DNA of 64,000 nucleotides from Actinomadura cremea (GTDB lineage Bacteria; Actinomycetota; Actinomycetes; Streptosporangiales; Streptosporangiaceae): the NCBI RefSeq assembly GCF_014648495.1, contig NZ_BMRF01000017.1:62001-126000 (forward strand). The letters are read 5' to 3'. The position numbers and the translations under genes are program-made. This document shows positions 39,407-46,911 of the stretch, piece after piece. How positions within the stretch are numbered: the first letter of the stretch is position 1; the number at the start of each line of letters is the position of its first letter. The notes beneath the pieces were generated by a model, which was not told the origin of the DNA, did no database searches, and saw only the letters and a list, made by a program, of their open reading frames with translations.

Positions 39407-41668
39407 GTGCACCGGGCGGATCGTCGGTCGACCGAAGGAGTCGGCCGGGCGGGTTGGGAGACGCTGGGCCGATGGGCGTTCCGCCGTCGTCGTCCGGTGC
39501 TGGTCGCGACGATCGTGCTGGTCGCCCTCGCCGCGGTGTGGGCGGTCGGGGTCTTCGGCGGACTGGTCGGCGGCGGGTTCGAGGATCCGCGGGCGGAGAG
39601 TTCGCGCGCGGAGCGGCTGGCGGACGATCGGCTGGGCCGTGACGGGGCCGACGTCCTGGTGGTGTACCGCAGCGGCGACCTGAGTGTGGACAGCGCCGCC
39701 TTCCGGCATGCGGTGACGACGACGATCGGTGCGCTGCCGCCCGGGGCGGTGCGGCACGCGGTCGATTACTACGCCACCGGCGCGAGGGAACTGGTCAGCA
39801 CCGATCGCCGCGCCACCGTCGTGAAACTGACGCTGCGTGGCGACGATCACCGGGAACGCCTGGAGGCACTGGAGGGGATCCGGCCCCGGCTCCGGGCACC
39901 GGGTCTCGAAACCCTGGTCGGCGGCCCGGCCGCGGTCGACCAGGAGGTCAAGCGGCTGGCGGCGTCCGACCTGAGACGGGCCGAACTGTGGTCGGTGCCC
40001 GTGCTGCTGGTCCTGCTCGTGCTGATCTTCGGCGGGGTCGCCGCCGCCTGCCCGCCGCTGGCGGTGGGCGCGATCACGGTGGTCGCGGCCGCGGCCGTCC
40101 TGCGCGGCTTCAGCGAGATCACCCAGGTGTCGGTGTACGCCGTGAACGTGGCCTCCCTGCTGGGACTCGGGCTGGCGATCGACTACGGGCTGTTCGTGGT
40201 GACCCGCTTTCGCGAGGAACTGCACCGCCCCGGCGAGGCGGCCATCGAAGGCGCGGTGGCTCGGACCATGGCCTCGGCGGGGCGCACCGTCGCCGTCTCC
40301 GGTCTGATCATCACGCTCTCCCTGGCCGGTCTGCTGATCTTCCCGCAACCGTTCCTGCGATCGATCGGCCTGGGCGGGATCGCGGCGACGCTCCTCGCCG
40401 TGGCCGCGTCCCTGACGGTACTGCCCGCCCTGCTCGCCGTGCTCGGATTCCGGATCGGCCCCCGGCCCCCGCGGCCGCCCGCGACGCCCCGCAGGCGGCG
40501 GAGCGCCCGCGGCCCGTTCTGGTCCCGTGTCGCCACCGCCGTGATGCGCCGTCCCGTGCTGTACGCGGCCGGAGTGGGGGCGTTGCTGATCGTGCTGGGG
40601 CTGCCGTTCCTGCGGGTGCAGTTCGGCATCACCGACCACCGGGTGCTCCCGTCCGGCGCCGAGAGCCACCGGGCCGGGCAGGCGATCCACCACCGGTTCC
40701 CCGGCGTACTCGCCCAGCCCGTCCAGGCCCTGGTCACCCTCGCCCGTCCGCTCCCCGACTCGCGCGTCACCGCGGCCACCGGCTCGGCCCCGACGCCACC
40801 GACCGCTCTCGACCGGTACGTCCGCGCCCTCGGCGGCGTGCCCGGAGTCAGCGGTGCCCAGGTCACCGGTGCGGCCGGGCGCACCGTCCGGATCAGCGTC
40901 CGGCACACCGCCCCGACCGTGTCCGCCGAGGCCCGCCACCTGGTCCACCGCATCCGGGCGGTGCCGCCTCCGCCCGGCGCGCACGTGGCGGTCGGCGGGC
41001 GGTCGGCCGAGTTCACCGACCTGCTGGACGGCCTGGGGGCGCGCCTGCCGTGGATGGCGCTCACCGTCGCAGCCGTCACCTTCCTGGTACTGCTCGCCGC
41101 GTTCGGTTCGGTGGTACTGCCGCTCAAGGCGCTGCTGATGAACGTCCTGTCGCTGGGAGCGTCCTTCGGCGCGCTGGTGTGGATCTTCCAGGACGGGCAC
41201 CTGTCCGGGCTGCTGGACTTCACCCCGACCGGTTCCCTGGACGCCACCATGCCGATCCTCGTCCTGGCCGTCGTGTTCGGCGTGTCGATGGACTACGAGG
41301 TGTTCCTGCTCTCACGCGTCCGCGAACACCACGACGCCACCGGCGACACCACCGCCGCCGTCGCCGCCGGCCTCCAGCACACCGGACGGATCATCACCGG
41401 TGCCGCGCTGCTGCTCATCGTCGTCTGCGTCGCGTTCGCCTGGTCGCACATCACCCTCATCAAACTCATCGGCGTCGCCCTGGTGGTGGCCGTGGCCATC
41501 GACGCCCTCGTCGTCCGCACCCTCCTCGTCCCCGCCACCATGCGGCTGCTCGGGGCCGCCAACTGGTGGGCACCGCCCCCGCTCCGCCGCCGCCCGCCCG
41601 GCGCGACAGGGACGGCCTCGGTGGCTCGATCCCCGCGGTCGAGGGAGGCGGCGCCGGAGGGCGGGTGA
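39407..41668 (+). CDS. MMPL/RND-family membrane transporter
   Basis: A roughly 753-residue MmpL-type transporter with two halves, each a transmembrane helix, an extracellular domain and five more helices. Family signatures are VASLLGLGLAIDYGLFVVTR, FREELHRPGEAAIEGAVART in the first half and VLAVVFGVSMDYEVFLLSRV, REHHDATGDTTAAVAAGLQH in the second, each holding the Asp/Tyr pair of the proton relay. GTG 39407 has AAGGTG 6 bases upstream; GTG 39398 is an alternative. Such proteins export lipids or hydrophobic metabolites, and it may export the product of the divergent operon. Confidence 0.9.
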   Translation: MHRADRRSTEGVGRAGWETLGRWAFRRRRPVLVATIVLVALAAVWAVGVFGGLVGGGFEDPRAESSRAERLADDRLGRDGADVLVVYRSGDLSVDSAAFRHAVTTTIGALPPGAVRHAVDYYATGARELVSTDRRATVVKLTLRGDDHRERLEALEGIRPRLRAPGLETLVGGPAAVDQEVKRLAASDLRRAELWSVPVLLVLLVLIFGGVAAACPPLAVGAITVVAAAAVLRGFSEITQVSVYAVNVASLLGLGLAIDYGLFVVTRFREELHRPGEAAIEGAVARTMASAGRTVAVSGLIITLSLAGLLIFPQPFLRSIGLGGIAATLLAVAASLTVLPALLAVLGFRIGPRPPRPPATPRRRRSARGPFWSRVATAVMRRPVLYAAGVGALLIVLGLPFLRVQFGITDHRVLPSGAESHRAGQAIHHRFPGVLAQPVQALVTLARPLPDSRVTAATGSAPTPPTALDRYVRALGGVPGVSGAQVTGAAGRTVRISVRHTAPTVSAEARHLVHRIRAVPPPPGAHVAVGGRSAEFTDLLDGLGARLPWMALTVAAVTFLVLLAAFGSVVLPLKALLMNVLSLGASFGALVWIFQDGHLSGLLDFTPTGSLDATMPILVLAVVFGVSMDYEVFLLSRVREHHDATGDTTAAVAAGLQHTGRIITGAALLLIVVCVAFAWSHITLIKLIGVALVVAVAIDALVVRTLLVPATMRLLGAANWWAPPPLRRRPPGATGTASVARSPRSREAAPEGG

Positions 41669-41688
41669 ACTCTGGTCTCGGGGCCGCA

Positions 41689-41873
41689 TCATGCGGGTTC
41701 CAAGCGGATGAGGTAGACGGCGTTGGATTTGAGGGCGATCGTCTCACTCTGGTGCGCACCAGGCTTGACGATCTTGTCGGAGACCTGCTGAAGGCCGGCC
41801 CTGGCCGGGTCGGTGAAGTAGTTGCTCGTCGTCTGGTCGATTCTGAACGGACTCCACCACCCGGTGCCCTTAG
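41689..41873 (-). pseudogene. C-terminal remnant of an unidentified, possibly carbohydrate-active, protein
   Basis: About 60 codons, in frame to TGA 41689, read GTGWWSPFRIDQTTSNYFTD, PARAGLQQVSDKIVKPGAHQ, SETIALKSNAVYLIRLEPA. The ending in alternating hydrophobics (NAVYLIRLEP) resembles the last beta-sandwich strand of several glycoside hydrolases, but I cannot name the family. No start is present, and the fragment begins right at the stop of the neighbouring binding-protein gene, so it was truncated by a rearrangement. Confidence 0.45.
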
Positions 41874-43418
41874 CTACCGGGAGATGCCGAATGCGCGGAC
41901 GGTGCTGAAGAGGTTCGATCCGTCGTCGAGGTACTCGACCCCGTCGGCGGTGACCCAATTGCGCCCGCTATAAAAGATCGGCGCGTACCAGGCGTTCTCC
42001 ACCAAGAACGCGTTGACCCGCTTGTACAGCGCGCTCGCCTTGGCGGGATCGCCCGTGGAGTTCGCCTGGTCCAGCATCTCCGTGAGTTCGGGGTCCCGCG
42101 TGCCGAACACGTTGCGCGGACCTTCCGGGTCCACCGAGTTCTTCACCTCGATCGAAGCGCTGTTGAGCCCCTCGACCTGGAGAAGCATGCCGTACTTCCG
42201 CGAGCTGATCGACGACGCGCTGTTCTGGGGAGGCGTCGGTTCCCACGTCACCTCGACGCCGATCTCCGCCAGCGACTGGGTGACCGTCGGCTCGAACGGC
42301 TTGGTGAAGAACAGGCTCGGCATGCGAACCGCGAAGCCGTCCGGATACCCGGCCTCCGCGAGCAGCTTCTTCGCGGCCCCCGGGTCGTAGGTGTACGTCC
42401 GCTCCAGCGCGGCATCGTACGCGTCGCCCTTGGGGTTGAACACCTGCCGCGTCGGCTTGCCCGCTCCACGCAGCAATTGCGCGACGATCTTCTCACGGTC
42501 GAAGGCCATGTTAATCGCCTGGCGTACCCGCACGTCCGCCAGCGGCTTCACCACCGTCCCATCACGATCGGAGAGGCTCAGCATCCCCACCACGACCGCG
42601 TCGATGAACTTCACTTCGAACCCGCCGGACTTGAACTGGTCAAGGTGCGTAGCCTCCACGCTGGCCGCGTTCAACTCCCCGGATCGCAATGCGTTGACAA
42701 TCGCCGTGCGGTCCTTCATCACCTGCATCTCGACGGTCTCGAACGGGTATGCCTTCGCGTTCCAGTAGTCGTCCCGCTTCTTCAGGACGTACTCCGAGCC
42801 GTTGACCGTCGACTCGTCCAGGACGTACGGACCCGAACCGACCGGGTTCAGCGCCGTCCGCTCGGTGCCCAGCGTCGCCGGATCCCCGATCACGCCGACC
42901 GCCGCCGCCAGCGAACGCAGCAGCGCGCCGTCCGGTTCCTTCAGGCGGAGGACGACCGTGCGCTCGTCCGGCGCGCCGACCGACTCGATCGAGGCCACCG
43001 TGAAGCTGTTCGGTCCCGGAGTCGACAACGTCCGCTCCAGCGTCGTCTTCACCGCTGCGGCCGTCACCGGGGCGCCGCTGCTGAACGTCATGCCGTCCCG
43101 CAGCTTCAGGGTGAGCGTCTTGCGGTCATCGGAGTACGCCCAGCTCTCCGCGGCGTTCGGCTGCAGTTCGCCCTTGTTGTCGACGATGAGGAGCGTGTCG
43201 TAGACCGCGCTCCATACGAACGCCTGCGTCCCGCTCAAGAGCTGCGCGGGGTCGAACGAGTTCGGGGTGTTCTGGACGGCCAAGGAGAGCGTCTCGGGAT
43301 CCGTCGACGATTGTTCGCCCGAAGCGCCGCAGGACGCCGTCGCCAGCAACGCGGCCACGGCCGCCACTGCCGTGAGGAGCCGGGTTCGCGCTCCCCGGGC
43401 CGTGAATCGAATGAGCAT
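41874..43418 (-). CDS. Family-5 (DppA/OppA-type) substrate-binding lipoprotein, copy 1
   Basis: A 514-residue extracellular lipoprotein. The signal peptide RLLTAVAAVAALLATASCGA carries lipobox ATASC. The mature part has PNSFDPAQLLSGTQAFVWSA, ESWAYSDDRKTLTLKLRDGM, VGSGPYVLDESTVNGSEYVL and RVRQAINMAFDREKIVAQLL, the family-5 pattern. It is close (about three quarters identical by eye) to the protein at 49364. No permease genes follow, so it probably shares the transporter of the divergent operon. ATG 43418 follows AAGGA. The promoter carries the GGCAA-4-TTGCC operator at the same distance as in copy 2. Confidence 0.9.
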   Translation of the reverse strand: MLIRFTARGARTRLLTAVAAVAALLATASCGASGEQSSTDPETLSLAVQNTPNSFDPAQLLSGTQAFVWSAVYDTLLIVDNKGELQPNAAESWAYSDDRKTLTLKLRDGMTFSSGAPVTAAAVKTTLERTLSTPGPNSFTVASIESVGAPDERTVVLRLKEPDGALLRSLAAAVGVIGDPATLGTERTALNPVGSGPYVLDESTVNGSEYVLKKRDDYWNAKAYPFETVEMQVMKDRTAIVNALRSGELNAASVEATHLDQFKSGGFEVKFIDAVVVGMLSLSDRDGTVVKPLADVRVRQAINMAFDREKIVAQLLRGAGKPTRQVFNPKGDAYDAALERTYTYDPGAAKKLLAEAGYPDGFAVRMPSLFFTKPFEPTVTQSLAEIGVEVTWEPTPPQNSASSISSRKYGMLLQVEGLNSASIEVKNSVDPEGPRNVFGTRDPELTEMLDQANSTGDPAKASALYKRVNAFLVENAWYAPIFYSGRNWVTADGVEYLDDGSNLFSTVRAFGISR

Positions 43419-43477
43419 CGCACGTTCCTTCGTCGTGGAAGTGGGTCGTACCGCCGCGCCATCCCCCGGGTCACAGA

Positions 43478-43518
43478 GCATCAGACGTGCGGTCCGCGAC
43501 GCGCGGCAAGAGGTTGCC
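43478..43518 (-). promoter_or_regulatory. Promoter of binding protein copy 1 with operator site A
   Basis: The palindrome GGCAA-GAGG-TTGCC spans 43505-43518. On the minus strand it reads GGCAACCTCTTGCC; TTGCCG (43509-43504) serves as -35 and TCTGAT, 18 bases on (43485-43480), as -10. Copy 2 has the same elements with the same spacing, and ACGTCTGATG is conserved in both. A bound regulator would cover the -35. Confidence 0.72.
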
Positions 43519-43622
43519 ATGTGTTGCCGCCGGGCTGGGACGACGTTGTCGTGGGCTCGTCCAGGCCAGGGAGTACGACCGGCACGGGCGCGGCAGAGTC
43601 GAAGGTCCCCCTGCCCGGAGTC

Positions 43623-43662
43623 GACGGGTCGCGCTCGCCCACGACGGGTCGCGCTCACCCAC
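43623..43662. repeat. Tandem 20-base direct repeat
   Basis: GACGGGTCGCGCTCGCCCAC at 43623-43642 is repeated at 43643-43662 with one change (G to A). It lies between operator sites A and B in the divergent control region of binding protein 1 and the hydroxyacid dehydrogenase. Confidence 0.8.
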
Positions 43663-43680
43663 AGTGCCGCGGCAACAAGT

Positions 43681-43694
43681 GGCAAGCAGTTGCC
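43681..43694. promoter_or_regulatory. Operator site B, GGCAA-GCAG-TTGCC
   Basis: A second copy of the palindrome, preceded by a GGCAA half-site at 43671. It lies about 270 bases upstream of the hydroxyacid dehydrogenase start and 263 bases upstream of binding protein 1, so it may serve the plus-strand operon or allow looping with site A. Confidence 0.65.
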
Positions 43695-43964
43695 GAGCGG
43701 TTGTTCGGGCCGCTGTGATGTACCGACGCCTCAGCATGGCAGGCACGTGCGGCTCCGCATTTGGAGGTAAGGCACCATGACCCGGTCTCTGGGCACTCGT
43801 GCGGTGATACGTCAGGGCCTGGCCATCGGCCGCGTCCCCAGGGCGGCCGGCCCGCCATGCCGACGGCTCTCGATCGTGCTGCAGTCGGCGGCGGCTCGGC
43901 GTTTCCGTCCCGAAGAGATCCTGGAACCGCCGACTCGACCAGGCCCGAGAAGGACTTTTATTCC

Positions 43965-44981
43965 ATGCGGCCCAGTAATCGAAATCGCAGTATTCACAAT
44001 GTGCTCTCAACAGTCATGTTCGAACCGGACGAGATGGAGCGGCTGCGTCAGGCGTTCGCTCCGGCGGAGTTCGTTCATGTCGCGCCGTGGGACGACGCCG
44101 GCATCGCCCGTGCGCTCGAACACGCGGATGTCGCCGTCATCACAGGCGACCTCGACGAACGGCATCTCACCGCGCCACGCCTCGCATGGGTGCACTGCGA
44201 CCACTCCGGGCTCACCAGATCCGCGAGGCCCGAGGTGTTCGAGCGAGGTCTGATCGTCACCGGGTCCGCCGGCCGTTCCGCTCCCGCTCTGGCCCAACAC
44301 GGATTCTACTTCGCTCTCGCGCTCACCTTTGACGCCCGTGGTCTGCTCGAAATGCAGAATGCACACCGCTGGCGTTTCATCGACGGTTACGAGAAGAAAC
44401 TGGCGCTGTGGGGCAGAACGCTGGGCATTGTTGGTTTCGGCCACACTGCGCGGGAGATGGCGCACCTAGGCAAGGCGTTCGGCATGCGGGTGATCGTGTA
44501 CCGGCGCCGGCCCGCGGAACGGGCTCCGGACGTGGACGTCATGCTGTCCTCGGACAACGGCGACCCCCTGGAGCCGCTCCTCGACGAAGCCGACGTCATC
44601 ATGATCGCGGCCCAACTGACCGACGCCACCCGCCACCTCTTCTCGGCCGACGAGTTCGCTCGGATGAAGAGCACTTCGTTCGTCATCAACATGGCACGCG
44701 GCGAGATCATCGATCAGGACGCCCTCATCGAGGCCCTGCGCGCAGGAGAGATCGCGGGTGCGGGACTCGATGTGGCCACCCCCGAGCCGCTTCCCTCGGA
44801 GTCCCCGCTCTGGGACTTCCCCAACGTCATGATCACCCCCCACGTCACCCCGGCCGTCCCGGATCGCACCCAGCGCTCGATCGCCATCATCGTCGAGAAC
44901 ATCCGGCGCTACCGCGCCGGCGAGCCTCTCCTGAACGCGCTGACCGAGCGCGACGTCTATACGCGTGATCAACGCGTTTGA
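43965..44981 (+). CDS. D-isomer-specific 2-hydroxyacid dehydrogenase family protein
   Basis: A 338-residue NAD(P)-dependent oxidoreductase. The nucleotide motif is TLGIVGFGHTAREMAHLGKA (GxGxxA rather than GxGxxG). Catalytic Arg lies in FVINMARGEIIDQDALIEAL, Glu in GAGLDVATPEPLPSESPLWD, and His in NVMITPHVTPAVPDRTQRSI. The family reduces 2-oxoacids to D-2-hydroxyacids or the reverse. ATG 43965 follows AGGA at about 9 bases. It opens the plus-strand run that leads to the glycoside locus; action on a sugar-derived acid is inference. Confidence 0.85.
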   Translation: MRPSNRNRSIHNVLSTVMFEPDEMERLRQAFAPAEFVHVAPWDDAGIARALEHADVAVITGDLDERHLTAPRLAWVHCDHSGLTRSARPEVFERGLIVTGSAGRSAPALAQHGFYFALALTFDARGLLEMQNAHRWRFIDGYEKKLALWGRTLGIVGFGHTAREMAHLGKAFGMRVIVYRRRPAERAPDVDVMLSSDNGDPLEPLLDEADVIMIAAQLTDATRHLFSADEFARMKSTSFVINMARGEIIDQDALIEALRAGEIAGAGLDVATPEPLPSESPLWDFPNVMITPHVTPAVPDRTQRSIAIIVENIRRYRAGEPLLNALTERDVYTRDQRV

Positions 44982-45148
44982 AACACCCGACCCGCAACCC
45001 GAAACGCCACGTGGCAACCATCCGGGACCGCCCGCGGCAACGTCGAAGCAGGGCATGGACCGTACATCGCCGATCACGAAGCCACCGTCAACGGGCCGCT
45101 GCCGGGCACCGGCACGGCTCCTCTCCCTCCCGACAGTCAGGACGCTCG

Positions 45149-45979
45149 ATGTCAGCAGGTGAAGTGACACAGATCGGCCGCCGCGGCGTGTCCCCGGACG
45201 TCGTCCTGGACCGAGCGACCGGCCCGCATGGCGCCGTCGGCACGATGGTCCTGTTGAACTCGCTGGGCACCACCACCGCCCTGTGGGACGCCGTCGTGCC
45301 GTTCTTGACCGGTTCGTTCGACGTGGCGCGATTCGACCAACGCGGTCACGGCGCCGCCACGGAGTGCGGGGCGCCTCAGGGAATCGGCGAGCTCGCCGAC
45401 GACGTGCTGCGTGTCGTCGACGGCCTCGGTACCGAACGAGTCCACCTGGCGGGTATCTCGATCGGTGGCATGATCGCGATTCGCGCCGCGCGCCTGGCAC
45501 CGGACCGCGTCTCCTCCCTCGCCGTCATGTGCTGTGCGGCGGTGCTCGATCGGCGGAGCTGGGTCGAGCGGGCGAGCCTCGTCCGGCGGCGGGGCATGGC
45601 GGCGATCGTCCCTCCGGTGCTCGATCGCTGGTTCGCGCCGGAGTTCCGGCGTGAACGGCCCGATGTCGTGCGGACCTACGCCGACATGCTGAGCGCGACG
45701 GATCCGGAGGGATACGCGATCGGCTGTGACGTCCTCGCCGACGCGGACGTCCGCGACGACCTGGGCGTGATCGACGCCCGCACGCTGGTTCTGGGCGGCT
45801 CGGAGGACCCGGCCACACCACCGCCCGAGCAGCGTGCCATCGCGCGCGCGATGCCGCGGGCGCGGCTGGAGATCCTCCCGGGTGTCGCCCATCTCGCGCC
45901 GGCGGCGGCACCGGAGGCGGTCGCGGCGGCCCTGAAGGCGCACGCCCTGGATCGTCCGGGCGACGGGTCCCGGACATGA
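45149..45979 (+). CDS. Alpha/beta-hydrolase (3-oxoadipate enol-lactonase-like)
   Basis: A 276-residue alpha/beta-fold hydrolase: MVLLNSLGTTTALWDAVVPF, FDVARFDQRGHGAATECGAP, nucleophile Ser in VHLAGISIGGMIAIRAARLA, Asp in TLVLGGSEDPATPPPEQRAI and His in LEILPGVAHLAPAAAPEAVA. The arrangement is close to PcaD-type lactonases. In a sugar-acid context it could open an aldonolactone or cleave an ester. ATG 45149 is the first start with no good ribosome site nearby (GACGC); GTG alternatives lie just downstream. Confidence 0.82.
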   Translation: MSAGEVTQIGRRGVSPDVVLDRATGPHGAVGTMVLLNSLGTTTALWDAVVPFLTGSFDVARFDQRGHGAATECGAPQGIGELADDVLRVVDGLGTERVHLAGISIGGMIAIRAARLAPDRVSSLAVMCCAAVLDRRSWVERASLVRRRGMAAIVPPVLDRWFAPEFRRERPDVVRTYADMLSATDPEGYAIGCDVLADADVRDDLGVIDARTLVLGGSEDPATPPPEQRAIARAMPRARLEILPGVAHLAPAAAPEAVAAALKAHALDRPGDGSRT

Positions 45980-46003
45980 CGACCGAGTACCGAGGAGAGG
46001 GAC

Positions 46004-46870
46004 ATGGACATCGGCTTCATCGGCCTGGGCGTGATGGGACGGCCGATGGCCGCCAACCTCATCGCGGCCGGTCACCGGCTCACCGTCTACCGCGACAGTG
46101 CGGCGGCCCGCGAGGTACTCGGGAGCAAGGCACGGTTCGCGGGGTCCGTGGCGGAAGTGATGCGGGGCAGCGACGTCGTCATCCTCATGCTGCCGGACAC
46201 TCCCGACGTCGAAGCGGTGATGCGCGGAGAGGACGGGGTGCTCGCCGCGCTGCGACCGGGCACCCTCGTCATCGACATGAGCTCGATCTCGCCCTCCGCG
46301 GAACGTGAGCTCGCCGCCGAAGTCGCCGACGCCGGTGGCGGCTATCTGGACGCGCCGGTGTCCGGCGGAGAGGTCGGGGCACGCGAGGGGACACTGTCGA
46401 TCATGGTCGGTGGTGACCGTGCGGCCGTGGCGCGGGCCACGCCGCTCTTCGAGGTCCTCGGGGATCGCATCTCCCACATCGGCGCGGCCGGTGCCGGTCA
46501 GGTGGCGAAGGTGGCGAACCAGATCGTGGTCGGCGTGACGATCGAGGCGGTCGCCGAGGCGCTGCGCCTGGCCGAGGCCGCCGACGTGGACCCCGGCGCC
46601 GTCCGCGATGCCCTGCTGGGCGGATTCGCATCGTCGCGCGTACTCGAGGTGCACGGGAGGCGAATGATCGAGGGCGAGTTCGCGCCGGGCTTTCGCATCG
46701 CGCTCCATCGCAAGGACCTGGGACTCGCCGCGGAAGCGTCGGCTCGGCTCGACGTGTCGTTGCCCGCCTCCGAGCTGGTGCACCGGCTGATGAACGCCGC
46801 GGTGGCCGCCGGTCTGGGCGATCACGACCACTCCGCTCTCGGACTGCTCCTGGACGGGCGGACGGCTTGA
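46004..46870 (+). CDS. Beta-hydroxyacid dehydrogenase (tartronate-semialdehyde reductase/HIBADH type)
   Basis: A 288-residue NAD(P) enzyme: MDIGFIGLGVMGRPMAANLI (nucleotide fold), LVIDMSSISPSAERELAAEV, YLDAPVSGGEVGAREGTLSI (substrate motif), GAAGAGQVAKVANQIVVGVT with the catalytic Lys, and FAPGFRIALHRKDLGLAAEA. The pattern is closest to 2-hydroxy-3-oxopropionate reductase (GarR/GlxR), an enzyme of glucarate, galactarate and glyoxylate catabolism. It starts after GAGGAGAGGGAC. Glucuronate made by the beta-glucuronidase downstream could feed such a route, though no uronate isomerase or dehydrogenase is visible. Confidence 0.86.
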   Translation: MDIGFIGLGVMGRPMAANLIAAGHRLTVYRDSAAAREVLGSKARFAGSVAEVMRGSDVVILMLPDTPDVEAVMRGEDGVLAALRPGTLVIDMSSISPSAERELAAEVADAGGGYLDAPVSGGEVGAREGTLSIMVGGDRAAVARATPLFEVLGDRISHIGAAGAGQVAKVANQIVVGVTIEAVAEALRLAEAADVDPGAVRDALLGGFASSRVLEVHGRRMIEGEFAPGFRIALHRKDLGLAAEASARLDVSLPASELVHRLMNAAVAAGLGDHDHSALGLLLDGRTA

Positions 46871-46911
46871 TCCGTGCACCGCGGCCCCTCGACAGGAAGA
46901 GATCATCCCGC

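Noticed and set aside
45001-45050. Further operator copy at GTGGCAACCATCC and GCGGCAACG
   Set aside because: Only GGCAA half-sites with no TTGCC partner at the 4-base spacing.
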